Below, in pieces: positions 30,548-41,281 of a stretch of DNA of 64,000 bases (position 1 is its first letter; each line of letters begins with the position of its first letter). The notes under the pieces are model-generated. The model saw only the letters and a program-made list of their open reading frames with translations, searched no databases and had not been told where the DNA came from. The stretch is from Alteromonas sp. KUL106 (lineage in GTDB: Bacteria > Pseudomonadota > Gammaproteobacteria > Enterobacterales > Alteromonadaceae). The translations under genes were made by a program, and so were the position numbers. The stretch is from the NCBI RefSeq assembly GCF_009811415.1, contig NZ_BLIG01000001.1:372001-436000 (forward strand). The letters run 5' to 3'.

Positions 30548-30724
30548 GTGGATAAATCAGATCTATTTGCCATGTTAGACATCGAAGCAAGCCCAGCAAA
30601 AACGAAAAGCAAAAAACGTAAGTGGAGAGAGATCGAAGCGCTAAGAGACAGATACGCATTGGAGAAAGAGCTCGCTGAACTCGATTGTGGTTTCGAGTAC
30701 GAGTTAGAAACACTGGAAAGATAA
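30548..30724 (+). CDS. Small DUF3545 family protein
   Basis: A 58-aa basic and then acidic coiled protein starting with GTG nine bases after AAGGAG. Its sequence (DKSDLFAMLDIE, then KKRKWREIEALRDRY, then LEKELAELD) matches the gammaproteobacterial DUF3545 family as I know it: a KRRKWREIE core followed by a helix. Function unknown. It is immediately followed by a perfect terminator. Confidence 0.85.
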   Translation: MDKSDLFAMLDIEASPAKTKSKKRKWREIEALRDRYALEKELAELDCGFEYELETLER

Positions 30725-30727
30725 AAT

Positions 30728-30758
30728 AAAGGCCGCCTGTTACACAGGCGGCCTTTTT
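30728..30758. terminator. Bidirectional terminator between DUF3545 and ung
   Basis: AAAGGCCGCCTGT pairs with ACAGGCGGCCTTT around a three-base loop. Five T follow on the plus strand and a T-rich tail on the minus strand, so it can also end the thr-ung transcript. Confidence 0.92.
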
Positions 30759-30863
30759 ACTTTCTAGCATGCGGTGAATGCTTCACCTGCAAGCGTGGTA
30801 TGTTTTGCGTGTGCGTTGCTGTTAACTCAAACGCTGTATAAACGCTTGTTAAAAGCCTGGCTA

Positions 30864-31535
30864 CTATACCTGCCAATCAATGGGGGTTTTGCCCTTTGCA
30901 ATCAGGTATTCGTTGGTTTGGCTGAAGTGTTTACAACCTAAAAAGCCTCTGTGTGCTGATAACGGCGACGGATGGGGCGCATGTAAGACTTTGTGTTTTT
31001 CACGGTCTATATGCTTGCCTTTCTTTTGTGCGTGGCTCCCCCACAAAAGGAACACCACGTCGTGGCAATGCTCATTGACTACATCGATCACTTTATCGGT
31101 GAAGTTTTCCCAGCCCCACTTCGCGTGGCTGTGCGCCTTTCCCTGCTCTACCGTAAGAACAGTATTGAGCAGCAATACGCCCTGTTCCGCCCATGACGTT
31201 AGCGTGCCGTGGTTAGGCTCGGTAAAACCATCGATGTCGGTCAACAACTCTTTGTACATGTTCTTAAGTGACGGTGGTGTTTTAACGCCTGCTTTCACCG
31301 AAAAACAAAGTCCATGGGCCTGATGAGGTCCGTGATATGGGTCTTGACCTAATATCACAACCTTAACCTGGTCTAGTGGTGTGTATTTAAGTGCGTTAAA
31401 TACATCAGGCTGAGGCGGATAGATAACACTTCCCGCCTCTCGCGCGAGCTTCACGCGCTCAAGCAACGCAACAAAATAGTCTTTTTGCTTTTCATCGCCG
31501 AGCGCGCTTTGCCACGTAAAAACCTCTGACGTCAT
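30864..31535 (-). CDS. ung: Uracil-DNA glycosylase
   Basis: Removes uracil from DNA as the first step of base-excision repair. The 223-aa family-1 enzyme has [18 protein letters not shown] (catalytic Asp and uracil-pocket residues) and [14 protein letters not shown] (DNA-intercalating loop). Its ATG overlaps the thrC stop by one base (TAATG), so it is translated as the last gene of the thr operon. Confidence 0.96.
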   Translation of the reverse strand: MTSEVFTWQSALGDEKQKDYFVALLERVKLAREAGSVIYPPQPDVFNALKYTPLDQVKVVILGQDPYHGPHQAHGLCFSVKAGVKTPPSLKNMYKELLTDIDGFTEPNHGTLTSWAEQGVLLLNTVLTVEQGKAHSHAKWGWENFTDKVIDVVNEHCHDVVFLLWGSHAQKKGKHIDREKHKVLHAPHPSPLSAHRGFLGCKHFSQTNEYLIAKGKTPIDWQV

Positions 31536-32818
31536 TACTTAAGCAAATCCATCATGTGCTGCTTTAGTGCATCATAAGACGCTGGTAAGTCGACCGCTAA
31601 GCTGTCTTCACCTGCAACGTCAGCCAACGGCTTTGGTAAGCTAATTGGATTACCCAATACATTTTCTACCGTTTCTCTAAACTTAGCAGGGTGCGCAGTA
31701 CCTAAAAACAAACCAATTTCGCCCTCCTCTAGGTCGTGACTTACCGCTCGATACGCAATGGCAGCATGTGGCTCACTCGTATAACCTTGCTGAGCCAATT
31801 GACGCATGGCTAGCTGCGTGTATTCTTCGTCTACCATTTCACCTTTAAGGCACGCTTTATCGATGTAACCACGCTCGATAAGCGCCTCAATACGCGGCCA
31901 GTTATTTGGCTGACTAACGTCCATCGCATTAGACATCGTGGCAACGGTCGTTTTAGGCGCCCATTCACCTGTTTTAAGGTAGCGAGGTACAGTATCGTTT
32001 AAGTTAGTAGCCGCAATAAAACGTTTGATAGGTAACCCCAACGATTTAGCAATCATACCCGCGGTAAGATTGCCAAAGTTTCCACTGGGTACTGAAATAA
32101 CGAGCTGGTCGCGTTTCTCTTTTGGCAACTGACTTACCGCTTCAAAGTAATAGCACACTTGAGCGAGTAAACGACTAATATTAATTGAGTTTGCTGAGTT
32201 AAGGTGTAGGCCTTCACGAACATCGGGGTCGTCAAACGCAGTTTTCACTAATGATTGACACGCATCAAAGTCAGACTCCACAGCCACAGTATGAATGTTA
32301 CCGCCTAGCGTAGTAAATAGCTTTTCTTGCAGCGCGCTGATCTTGCCTTTCGGGAACAAGATAACCACATTGATATTGTCTATACCGTGGAACGCGTGCG
32401 CAACGGCAGCCCCCGTGTCACCGGAAGTCGCAGTAAGAATGGTTACTGGCTTACCTTCGCTAATGCGCGAAAGCGTTTGGGCCATAAAGCGACCGCCAAA
32501 ATCTTTGAACGCCAGCGTTGGGCCGTGGAAAAGCTCCAGGCAGTAAACGTTATCATTGACTTGTTCAACGGGTGCACCAAAAGCAAAGGCGGTTTGTACA
32601 ATTTCTTCTAGCTCGCCATTGTTCAACTCATCGCCGATAAGCGCGCGAAGCACTTCAATACTGCGCTCGACAAAAGGTTTCTCCAATAATTCGTCAATAT
32701 TATCTAGGGTAGGAATCTGCTCTGGGAAATAAAGCCCTTGGTTTTTACCTAAGCCTCGCTTTACGGCCTCAGCAAAATTTGCTGTGTCCGATGAATCTTT
32801 TAAATTTACCAATTCCAC
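31535..32818 (-). CDS. thrC: Threonine synthase
   Basis: Converts O-phosphohomoserine to threonine with PLP. The 427-aa protein (E. coli 428) has the N-terminal [16 protein letters not shown], the PLP lysine in PTLAFKDFG and the phosphate-binding glycine-rich loop VPSGNFGN. It follows thrB by 46 bases and is coupled to ung at its end. Confidence 0.96.
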   Translation of the reverse strand: MELVNLKDSSDTANFAEAVKRGLGKNQGLYFPEQIPTLDNIDELLEKPFVERSIEVLRALIGDELNNGELEEIVQTAFAFGAPVEQVNDNVYCLELFHGPTLAFKDFGGRFMAQTLSRISEGKPVTILTATSGDTGAAVAHAFHGIDNINVVILFPKGKISALQEKLFTTLGGNIHTVAVESDFDACQSLVKTAFDDPDVREGLHLNSANSINISRLLAQVCYYFEAVSQLPKEKRDQLVISVPSGNFGNLTAGMIAKSLGLPIKRFIAATNLNDTVPRYLKTGEWAPKTTVATMSNAMDVSQPNNWPRIEALIERGYIDKACLKGEMVDEEYTQLAMRQLAQQGYTSEPHAAIAYRAVSHDLEEGEIGLFLGTAHPAKFRETVENVLGNPISLPKPLADVAGEDSLAVDLPASYDALKQHMMDLLK

Positions 32819-32864
32819 TTGCTGTTACCTTTTTAGTTGGGCACGTACTCTGCCCTTTTAATCT

Positions 32865-33809
32865 TTAATAAATGACTGTGCCTTGGCTTGGTATTTGGCA
32901 CACATGGCTAAATCCATCTTCATTTTGAATGTAGTTCGCTGTTAAATAGGCAGCGACATTTTCCGCCTGCGCTTTGCTCGGGCACACTGCAAATACCGTT
33001 GGGCCTGAACCCGAAATACCAAATGCTAGTGCTCCCGCCTGCTCACTGAATGCGCGCGCTTCATCAAAGCCGGGCAGCAGGGATTTTCTATAAGGCTCGG
33101 CAATAACATCGTTCATGACAGACGCTGCCAAGTCAAAGTTCCCCGTATGTAAGGCGTGAACAAACACCCCCAACTGTCGACCAAACGTTAGCGCTGTAGC
33201 CATCTCTACTTGCTTCGGTAAGATATCGCGAGCGGCGGCGGTGGATACACTAATGCCCGAATAGCAAACGGCATAGTACCATTGGTCGTTTAAAGGCAGC
33301 GACAGCGTGACCGGCGTGTCGCTACCAGTCATTAATGTCATGCCACCTAAATAACAAGGCGCAACATTATCATAGTGGATACTGCCGCTTATTTGGCCTT
33401 CCAATTCGCCCATCATAACAAGCAGCGTGTCTTCATCAAACGGGGTGTCAAAATAAGCATTCAACGCGGCAAAAGCAGCGACAATAGAACTTGCGCTAGA
33501 GCCCAACCCACTGCCTATAGGGAGGTTCTTGTGCAGCGTAAGTGCAACAGGAGACGTTGTTTTTCCGACCTTTTCCATTTGCTCACAGAAATAGTGATAG
33601 CACTTCGTTACGATGTTGCTATCTGCATCACCTGGAAGTTTATGAGCAAAGCGCCCCACTGTTTCTAAAGAAAATGATTCAGCTGCTTTTATTTCAACTT
33701 CATCACCCAACTTGGTGCCGTCAACCGGTGCCAACGCCGCACCTAAAACGTCAAAGCCTAAGCTTACATTTCCAATTGATGCTGGCGCAAAGGCCGTAAA
33801 TGCTTTCAT
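32865..33809 (-). CDS. thrB: Homoserine kinase
   Basis: Phosphorylates homoserine. The 314-aa protein is a GHMP kinase, with the ATP-binding motif LPIGSGLGSSASSIVAA and the C-terminal GISGSGPTVFAV loop. It lies between thrA and thrC in the standard order; 148 bases separate it from thrA, which is wider than in E. coli. Confidence 0.96.
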   Translation of the reverse strand: MKAFTAFAPASIGNVSLGFDVLGAALAPVDGTKLGDEVEIKAAESFSLETVGRFAHKLPGDADSNIVTKCYHYFCEQMEKVGKTTSPVALTLHKNLPIGSGLGSSASSIVAAFAALNAYFDTPFDEDTLLVMMGELEGQISGSIHYDNVAPCYLGGMTLMTGSDTPVTLSLPLNDQWYYAVCYSGISVSTAAARDILPKQVEMATALTFGRQLGVFVHALHTGNFDLAASVMNDVIAEPYRKSLLPGFDEARAFSEQAGALAFGISGSGPTVFAVCPSKAQAENVAAYLTANYIQNEDGFSHVCQIPSQGTVIY

Positions 33810-33957
33810 ATTATTTCTCTTACTTCGCTTGCGACATAGCTCAATGCATTAGCGCCATAAATTGATGCCATCAAATCCATAACCCAAGTCGCACCCTCGT
33901 ATCTTTTACTTTAACCGCTTTTTGATAATGCTGAGCATGCTAAGCGCTCGTTAATGG

Positions 33958-36423
33958 TTAGTGCGCCATTTGTTTCCACGGCATGGTACGCAGAATGTCG
34001 GCAAATACGCCCGCAGCAGTAACTGTACCACCCGCACCATAACCTCTAATTACATAAGGAATTGGGCTGTAGTAGTCACTGTTAATCGCGAGGGCATTTT
34101 CCCCATCTTTTACTTGTGAAAGCGGGTTACTTGCCGGTACCGCCTGAATGCTCACTTTGCATTTACCGTCTTCAATGCTGCCGATATAGCGAAGCACTTT
34201 GCCTTCGGCCTTGGCCGCTTCAACTTTCTCATTCATTGAGGAATCTAACTCAGGTAATTGCTGCATAAACTCGTCAACGGAACAGTTTTCAGCAAACCCT
34301 TCAGGCAGCACAGACTCAATTTCAATATCAGAAAGCTCAAGTTCAAGATCGGCTTCACGTGCCATAATAAGTAGCTTACGCGCCACGTCCATACCGCTTA
34401 AATCGTCACGTGGGTCAGGCTCTGTAAAACCGTTATCTTTGGCGGTCTGTGTCGCTTCCGATAGGCTCATACCCTCTTCAAGCTTGCCAAATACATAAGA
34501 CAAACTTCCCGATAAGATACCTTCAAAGCGATGCAGTATATCACCTGCACTGAATAGCTTTTGTAAGTTATCAATAACAGGAAGACCTGCGCCAACTGTG
34601 GTCTCGTAGAGGTATTGGCGATTTGTAGAAAGTGCCGTTTTGCGCAGTTTACGGTAGTAAGACATAGCGCTGGTGTTTGCCTTTTTATTAGGCGTTACCA
34701 CGTGAAAACCGCTTTCCATCATGTCTACGTATTGCTCAGCAATAGCTTCATGACTGGTGCAATCAACGATTACTGGGTTTACCAAACTATTATCGTTCGC
34801 AAACTGATGCAAACGTTCAACACTTAACCTTTCGCTGGCCGACTCGAGCGCCGCTTTCCAGTCACCGCTTAAATCGACGCCTTGGCTGTTTAGCAGAAGC
34901 TTTCGGCTGTTCGCAATGCCATAAACACGCAGCTGAATGTTGCGCTTCAATAATGCTGGCTGTTGCTTCTCTATTTGACTCAACAGTTCAGTTCCCACGT
35001 TGCCACACCCTACAAGGAACACATCGATGGTATGGCGGTCAGAGAAAAAATTCTGGTGAATAACCTTAACCGCTTTCTTAGCGCGCTTACTTTCAATTAC
35101 AGTAGAAATAGAGCGCTCTGACGACCCCTGAGCAATGGCTACGTTATTCACTCTTGCTTGTGCAAGTGAGTTAAAGAAACGTGCCGCTAGGCCTTTAGTT
35201 TGACGCATACCATCGCCCACCAAAGTAACAATGGCCAGGTCGTGACGCACTTCAATAGGATCAAGTAGCTGATTTTGAAGCTCAAGCGCAAACGCATCTT
35301 CAAGTAGGGTCAACGCGCGATTAGCGTCTTTGCTTTGAATACAGAAACTGATTGAGTACTCAGAAGAAGACTGTGTAATAAGGCTAATTGAGATATTCGC
35401 ATTGGACATCACCTCAAACACACGACTTGCCATGCCAACCATGCCTTTAAGGCCCGGACCTGCAACGTTAAACATCGTTACATTGTCAAGCTGTGAAATG
35501 CCTTTAACCGACGTCCACACTTCGCTTTTTTCATTGCTTATTAGCGTACCTGGCGCAACTGGGTTTAGTGTATTTCTGATTAAACAAGGAATATGGTGCT
35601 GTGCAATGGGGCCGATTGTTTTCGGATGAAGAACTTTGGCACCAAAGTAAGACAGCTCCATCGCTTCTTGATACGTCAACTTATCAAGCAGCACTGCACC
35701 TTCTACTTGGTTAGGATCTGCGTTATAAACACCGTCTACGTCAGTCCAAATTTCACAACAGTTTGCGTCAATACACGCCGCTAAGATTGCAGCCGAATAA
35801 TCTGAACCATTGCGACCAAGCGTCACTTTTTCACCCGCGTCATTTGCCGCAACAAACCCAGGCATCACCAAAAACTCACTGCCATCAGTAGGGACATCAG
35901 AAAAGCGCGCTTTACTTAGCGATACATCAGCAATGCTGTCTAAGTAATCGCCTTCTGCAAGCACATACTTAACCGGGTCGATGACGCGATTGATAATTCC
36001 TTTAGCAGACAGCATAGAGCTAAAAAGCGTTACCGAGATGTACTCACCAATACTTAGAATACCGGCAGCAACATTATCGGGTGCAACACCTAGCAGCTTA
36101 ATCCCTTCAAGGTGCTGTTTTAGCACTGATAAGTGACTATTGATGAAATCTAGCACGCTTGCATGTGCAAACCCGTCGAGTTCTTCGTTTAGGTTGTTGG
36201 CAATGCCGGTAACCGTGTCATTCAACTTATCGAATAATGGCTGGAAATCTTCACCCGCGGCTGCCTGTTCACATAATAGTGAAAGCGCGTTCGTTACCCC
36301 CTTTGGGGCAGAGAGTACAACCGCAGCACCGTCGGTTTGGTGGGTCGCCGTGCTAATCTCCATAACGCGCATGTATCGCGGTGCATCGGCTAGAGAAGAA
36401 CCCCCAAACTTTAAGACTTTCAT
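33958..36423 (-). CDS. thrA: Bifunctional aspartokinase / homoserine dehydrogenase
   Basis: Catalyses the first and third steps from aspartate to homoserine. The 821-aa length is nearly that of E. coli ThrA (820). The kinase domain starts with VLKFGGSSLADA, two ACT regulatory domains occupy the middle, and the dehydrogenase half begins with the Rossmann motif VGCGNVGTELL and contains GILSGSLSYVFG. The ATG at 36423 has an ideal AAGGAGC site; the frame extends eight codons upstream. Threonine feedback is expected from the ThrA type. The leader and attenuator lie directly upstream. Confidence 0.96.
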   Translation of the reverse strand: MKVLKFGGSSLADAPRYMRVMEISTATHQTDGAAVVLSAPKGVTNALSLLCEQAAAGEDFQPLFDKLNDTVTGIANNLNEELDGFAHASVLDFINSHLSVLKQHLEGIKLLGVAPDNVAAGILSIGEYISVTLFSSMLSAKGIINRVIDPVKYVLAEGDYLDSIADVSLSKARFSDVPTDGSEFLVMPGFVAANDAGEKVTLGRNGSDYSAAILAACIDANCCEIWTDVDGVYNADPNQVEGAVLLDKLTYQEAMELSYFGAKVLHPKTIGPIAQHHIPCLIRNTLNPVAPGTLISNEKSEVWTSVKGISQLDNVTMFNVAGPGLKGMVGMASRVFEVMSNANISISLITQSSSEYSISFCIQSKDANRALTLLEDAFALELQNQLLDPIEVRHDLAIVTLVGDGMRQTKGLAARFFNSLAQARVNNVAIAQGSSERSISTVIESKRAKKAVKVIHQNFFSDRHTIDVFLVGCGNVGTELLSQIEKQQPALLKRNIQLRVYGIANSRKLLLNSQGVDLSGDWKAALESASERLSVERLHQFANDNSLVNPVIVDCTSHEAIAEQYVDMMESGFHVVTPNKKANTSAMSYYRKLRKTALSTNRQYLYETTVGAGLPVIDNLQKLFSAGDILHRFEGILSGSLSYVFGKLEEGMSLSEATQTAKDNGFTEPDPRDDLSGMDVARKLLIMAREADLELELSDIEIESVLPEGFAENCSVDEFMQQLPELDSSMNEKVEAAKAEGKVLRYIGSIEDGKCKVSIQAVPASNPLSQVKDGENALAINSDYYSPIPYVIRGYGAGGTVTAAGVFADILRTMPWKQMAH

Positions 36424-36466
36424 ATGCTGCTCCTTAAGGTTACGCATGCTAAAACGTGTGTAAAAA

Positions 36467-36494
36467 AAAGCCCGCTCTGTGTTAGGCGGGCTTT
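36467..36494 (-). terminator. thr operon attenuator
   Basis: On the minus strand AAAGCCCGC pairs with GCGGGCTTT and is followed by eight T in total, between the leader peptide stop and the thrA ribosome site. This is the layout of a transcription attenuator. Confidence 0.85.
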
Positions 36495-36516
36495 CGTTGT
36501 CTTTTGCTTACTTGCA

Positions 36517-36588
36517 CTAGTCAGCGACCGCCCTTTTTAAGGTGGTAATTAACATAATGGTGGTGCGAGTAAGTAGAATCTTTTTCAT
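36517..36588 (-). CDS. thrL: thr operon leader peptide
   Basis: A 23-codon frame starting MKKILLTRTTIMLITT. It holds five Thr and three Ile codons in its first 16 positions, the amino acids that control the enterobacterial thr attenuator. It ends 23 bases before the attenuator stem. The ribosome site is weak. Function follows from position, composition and the downstream terminator. Confidence 0.75.
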   Translation of the reverse strand: MKKILLTRTTIMLITTLKRAVAD

Positions 36589-36603
36589 ACAAGCAATTTG
36601 CCG

Positions 36604-36617
36604 TATAGACGTCTATA
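36604..36617. promoter_or_regulatory. Perfect palindrome with a MetJ-box core upstream of thrL
   Basis: TATAGACGTCTATA is a 14-base perfect palindrome containing AGACGTCT (36607-36614), the known MetJ box. The neighbouring eight-base steps on each side match the box at five of eight positions, as in tandem met boxes. A TTGACA (minus strand, 36618-36623) abuts it. Control by methionine is an inference. Confidence 0.55.
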
Positions 36618-36825
36618 TGTCAACCGCAGTTTTCACCACACTGTATTGCAAAAAGTGAAACACTCTCAAATTAATATTGCTTTTTAAGGTACAAACCTTG
36701 ATTCCAGCGTGTTCAATCGCTACTCATTTCAGGTTTGTGGAACCGATACGCATGGCTAAACACACGCTGAACGTTGCAGTATTTCTGCACCCTCAAGCCA
36801 GCGATTACGAGCATTTTAAGTCTCG

Positions 36826-36884
36826 CTTAGTGGGCAATTATCTATGCGGATTGGTATTACTAGCGCGGATTGGTATTACTAGCG
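36826..36884. repeat. Solo end of the foldback repeat, with a 19-bp tandem duplication
   Basis: It carries TGGGCAATTATCTATGCGG followed by ATTGGTATTAC, the right-hand end of the element at 17445-17716. The last 19 bases (GCGGATTGGTATTACTAGC) are repeated exactly at 36846-36864 and 36865-36883. No matching left end is visible nearby. It lies between thrL and the end of the LysR gene. Confidence 0.8.
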
Positions 36885-36892
36885 AATGCTCA

Positions 36893-37771
36893 TCAGCTAT
36901 CTGAAACGATATATTGCGCTAGAAAATCAACCAGCAATCTAATTTTAGGCGCAACATTTCGGTTTGAAGGAAATACAGCCCAAATAGCCTCTTGCTTATC
37001 TTTATATTCGGGAAATATTTCTATTAACTGACCAGAGGCTAACGCTCCACGTACGTAAAAGCCGGGAAGCTGCGCGATACCCAAGCCTGCAATTGCTGCG
37101 CTACATAGGGCATTTCCACTGTTGTATCGTACTCTCCCCTGCACAGGGATTGATTGGATCTTATTGTCGACAAGCAAACGCCAATAGGGTTGTGACCCCA
37201 CCAACAGCGAGTGACTCTTTAGCTCGTCGATACTTTGAGGCTGGCCTTTCTCTGCAAAATAACTCTTGCTGCCACACACGAACAAATGGCGTGTAGCGAG
37301 CTTTTTAGCAACCAGTGTGGAGTCTTCTAACTTGCCAATACGGATGGCAAGGTCCAGACCTAACTCAACAATATCGAGTTTTTCGTTTGAGAACGTGCAC
37401 TGCACACTTATCCCAGAATATTTTTGCATAAAGGTATTGAGCAATGGCGCTATGAAAGCCTCGCCAAAAGCCACAGGCGCAGTGAGTTTGATTAGCCCTT
37501 GGGGCGACGCTTGGTGAGCGCTCACTGATAGCTGTGCATCTTCAAGGGCTTTTAGTGCAGGCAATGCCTGCTGAAAATATTGTGTCCCTGCTTCTGTTAG
37601 GGATACGCTTCGCGTTGTACGCTGTAATAGCTTAACGCCAAGTTGCTTTTCAAGTGAGGCGACTTTACGGCTTATCTGCGCCACCGACGTATCGAGTTTA
37701 TTCGCTGCGCCGGTAAAATTTCCTACCTCAGCCACTGCACAGAACTCAGCTATTCCTTCCAAATACTTCAT
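36893..37771 (-). CDS. LysR family transcriptional regulator
   Basis: A 292-aa regulator. The N-terminal helix-turn-helix covers residues about 1-60 (EVGNFTGAANKLDTSVAQIS), and a LysR effector domain covers about 88-290. It is divergent from the class III alcohol dehydrogenase, which it probably regulates (typical LysR arrangement, inference). The ATG at 37771 is preferred to the GTG at 37780. Confidence 0.9.
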   Translation of the reverse strand: MKYLEGIAEFCAVAEVGNFTGAANKLDTSVAQISRKVASLEKQLGVKLLQRTTRSVSLTEAGTQYFQQALPALKALEDAQLSVSAHQASPQGLIKLTAPVAFGEAFIAPLLNTFMQKYSGISVQCTFSNEKLDIVELGLDLAIRIGKLEDSTLVAKKLATRHLFVCGSKSYFAEKGQPQSIDELKSHSLLVGSQPYWRLLVDNKIQSIPVQGRVRYNSGNALCSAAIAGLGIAQLPGFYVRGALASGQLIEIFPEYKDKQEAIWAVFPSNRNVAPKIRLLVDFLAQYIVSDS

Positions 37772-37948
37772 CGATGCCACTCACTCATTAAACGTTGTTC
37801 AACGCAGTCCCCTTGTCTTTGAATGCATTCTATTTTGTTCACCCTATTATTACAAATATGAAAAAATGATTTACTAAAACCGTATTTATAATTCGTCATC
37901 CGTCTCCTATACTCTGGCTTATTAATCATAATCAAATTATTGATATAA

Positions 37949-39118
<1,170 letters not shown>

Positions 39119-39171
39119 TCTCAGTCTCTGCTCTGCCAAGGAGAAGCGCTGCTTCTCCTTTTATCCATTTT

Positions 39172-39816
39172 TTACAATATCCCCTGCTCTAGCGCTTTGA
39201 GAACGGCCCTCGTTCTGTCTCTCACACCAAGCTTAGCCATGACCGATGAAACTTGATTTTTAATAGTCCCCGTTGATTTAAACATCGCATCCGCAATTTC
39301 CTTATTGCTATAACCTGCGGCAATCAAGCGAAGTATGTCGACTTCCTTCTCAGTAAGGGGCTCGGGTGTTTCAAACGACTCAAACTCTACGCTAAGTCCT
39401 TTCAAGCTCTGCAACACCTTTTCCGTTACCGCGGGCTGAATAAGCGTTTTGCCATTTTTTATTTGTGTAATAGTGTCAACCAGGGTCTCGAGCGACACAT
39501 CTTTAAGGAGATATCCTTTTGCTCCGGCACGCATAGCGCCGTTTACCAGTTCATGATCATCAAACGTAGTGAGCATAAGCACCGGCGTACACACTCCCTT
39601 TTCACTCAGCGCAAGCAAAGTATCGATACCCGATAGTTTGGGCATGCGAATATCCATCAATATCACATCGCAATTCGACCCGTTTTCACTGTCAATTAGC
39701 TGCTGCCCATTTTCATATTCGCCAACCACTTCAAGACTATCGTCTAGCCCTAAAAGGGATTTAATGCCCTCTCGCACCAGCATTTGATCTTCAACTAAAA
39801 TAAGGCGTGTTTTCAT
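39172..39816 (-). CDS. NarL/LuxR family response regulator
   Basis: A 214-aa two-domain regulator. The receiver domain (residues 1-120) has the phospho-acceptor in CDVILMDIRMP, and the LuxR helix-turn-helix near the end has LTEKEVDILRLIAAGYSNKEIA. The ATG at 39816 follows GGAGG and overlaps the kinase stop as ATGA. It is the partner of the upstream kinase gene. Confidence 0.94.
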   Translation of the reverse strand: MKTRLILVEDQMLVREGIKSLLGLDDSLEVVGEYENGQQLIDSENGSNCDVILMDIRMPKLSGIDTLLALSEKGVCTPVLMLTTFDDHELVNGAMRAGAKGYLLKDVSLETLVDTITQIKNGKTLIQPAVTEKVLQSLKGLSVEFESFETPEPLTEKEVDILRLIAAGYSNKEIADAMFKSTGTIKNQVSSVMAKLGVRDRTRAVLKALEQGIL

Positions 39817-41108
39817 TCGCCCTCCGGTATGTGAATTGCGATACAAAATCCTTGTTCAATTTTCTGCCAGCTGATGGTTCCATGTAATTCGTGCACCCGC
39901 TCTCTCATACCTTTTAGGCCATTGCCTGCCACCACATGACTTGAAATGTCTGATTCGCTCGGCCCTTCTTCCTTTTGAACGCCTTCTGCACAAACGCCTT
40001 CTGAATAGCTACATGGTGCTTTGTCGAATGATGGCATGCTACTTTGCCGAACTCTATTTGGTTTATAGTCAACCTTGCCCGGCCCCCTACTATCTCGCAT
40101 TAGTAGTTCATAAGTTCCCTTGCGTTGCGTAAGTGATATGGAGAAATAATCCGCCTGTGAATGACGAATGACATTGGTTAGCGCCTCCTGCATACTTCGC
40201 AAAAGGCAATCGGCCACTCGAACGTTGGTTAACACCATATTATCGTCAATGTGTAAATTTACCTTCGGTCGGGGCAGGTCTTTAATCAACGCGTTTACCG
40301 CTAACGAAAAATCAATAGCCGCATTTTCTCGGATGTCAGAAATCGCTTCTCTAACATCAGAAAGCAAAAGTTTTGCAATACGATGGGATTGATCAACATG
40401 CTGCTTTATAGTTTGCGATTCTGTACTTTCTAATAACTCAGCTTTTCTCGATGCGACTTGTAAATTAATGGTGAGCGCCGTTAAATGATGCCCTAACACA
40501 TCGTGAATATTTCGCGCTATGCGCAAGCGTTCGTCCTGAGTAAGCGCCTGCTTCATGAGCTGCTGAGTGCTTAATAATTGTCTGTTCAGCGCATCGGCCT
40601 CTTCTCTTGCCTTGGACTCTTTAATCGCCGTGTTTGACATGATCATGGCAAACAAATTAAACGTCCAAAAAAGTGCGCCAGTTAACAACGCATACTGCTC
40701 ATTCCACACTACGCTCTGAATAATGACGGTGGGCAGAGAAATGGGAACAGAAAGCGCTACGCACAGCTTCCACGGAAAATAATAAGGGAGAATTGCGCTC
40801 CATATCACTATAAAAATGGCGAGGTATACATAGGGAACAACCCACTGGCTAGCGATTGCAATGAAATACATGAAACCCAATAGATATAGACGTGAGTTAA
40901 AATTTGCTCGGTGTTTGCTCATGGTGATGAAGCAAATAGCCAGTGTAATGAAAATGGTTGCTGCAGATAGCGTGCGCCAATGCACTAAAGAAAATTGATT
41001 TATAAGAAAGTAAAGCGCTGAGCAACTAATCACCAACCATGTAATACCGGCAGAGACATTCTCTACATCCATTTTCACCTGCCAATGAGCAGGGATTGAA
41101 ATTTTCAT
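39813..41108 (-). CDS. Sensor histidine kinase of the NarX/DesK type
   Basis: A 431-aa kinase with about six hydrophobic spans in the first 170 residues and no large sensor loop. A HisKA_3 dimerisation domain follows with the phospho-accepting His in RNIHDVLGHHLTAL, then a HATPase domain with the G-box GNGLKGMRERV. A 55-residue polar insert sits before the G-box. The membrane-embedded sensor recalls DesK-like thermosensors, but the stimulus is unknown. Divergent from the membrane protein gene at 41282. Confidence 0.9.
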   Translation of the reverse strand: MKISIPAHWQVKMDVENVSAGITWLVISCSALYFLINQFSLVHWRTLSAATIFITLAICFITMSKHRANFNSRLYLLGFMYFIAIASQWVVPYVYLAIFIVIWSAILPYYFPWKLCVALSVPISLPTVIIQSVVWNEQYALLTGALFWTFNLFAMIMSNTAIKESKAREEADALNRQLLSTQQLMKQALTQDERLRIARNIHDVLGHHLTALTINLQVASRKAELLESTESQTIKQHVDQSHRIAKLLLSDVREAISDIRENAAIDFSLAVNALIKDLPRPKVNLHIDDNMVLTNVRVADCLLRSMQEALTNVIRHSQADYFSISLTQRKGTYELLMRDSRGPGKVDYKPNRVRQSSMPSFDKAPCSYSEGVCAEGVQKEEGPSESDISSHVVAGNGLKGMRERVHELHGTISWQKIEQGFCIAIHIPEGE

Positions 41109-41281
41109 TCGTTCCAAACTACCTTTATCTTTTCATTCTTATAGCGCTACTTTGACAAAAAACACGATCCAATGCATAGGCCAGAAGTCACTTTTTATCT
41201 CGTGACTTCTGGCACTTTTGTCAATCTCGTGAAGTTATCACTATAGACCGATAATTTTGTTCATTGCCAAAGGAAAGCAAG

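Noticed and set aside
36604..36623. A definite sigma-70 promoter for thrL using TTGACA here
   Set aside because: With 17-bp spacing the start would coincide with the leader ATG, so the exact promoter boxes cannot be fixed from sequence alone.
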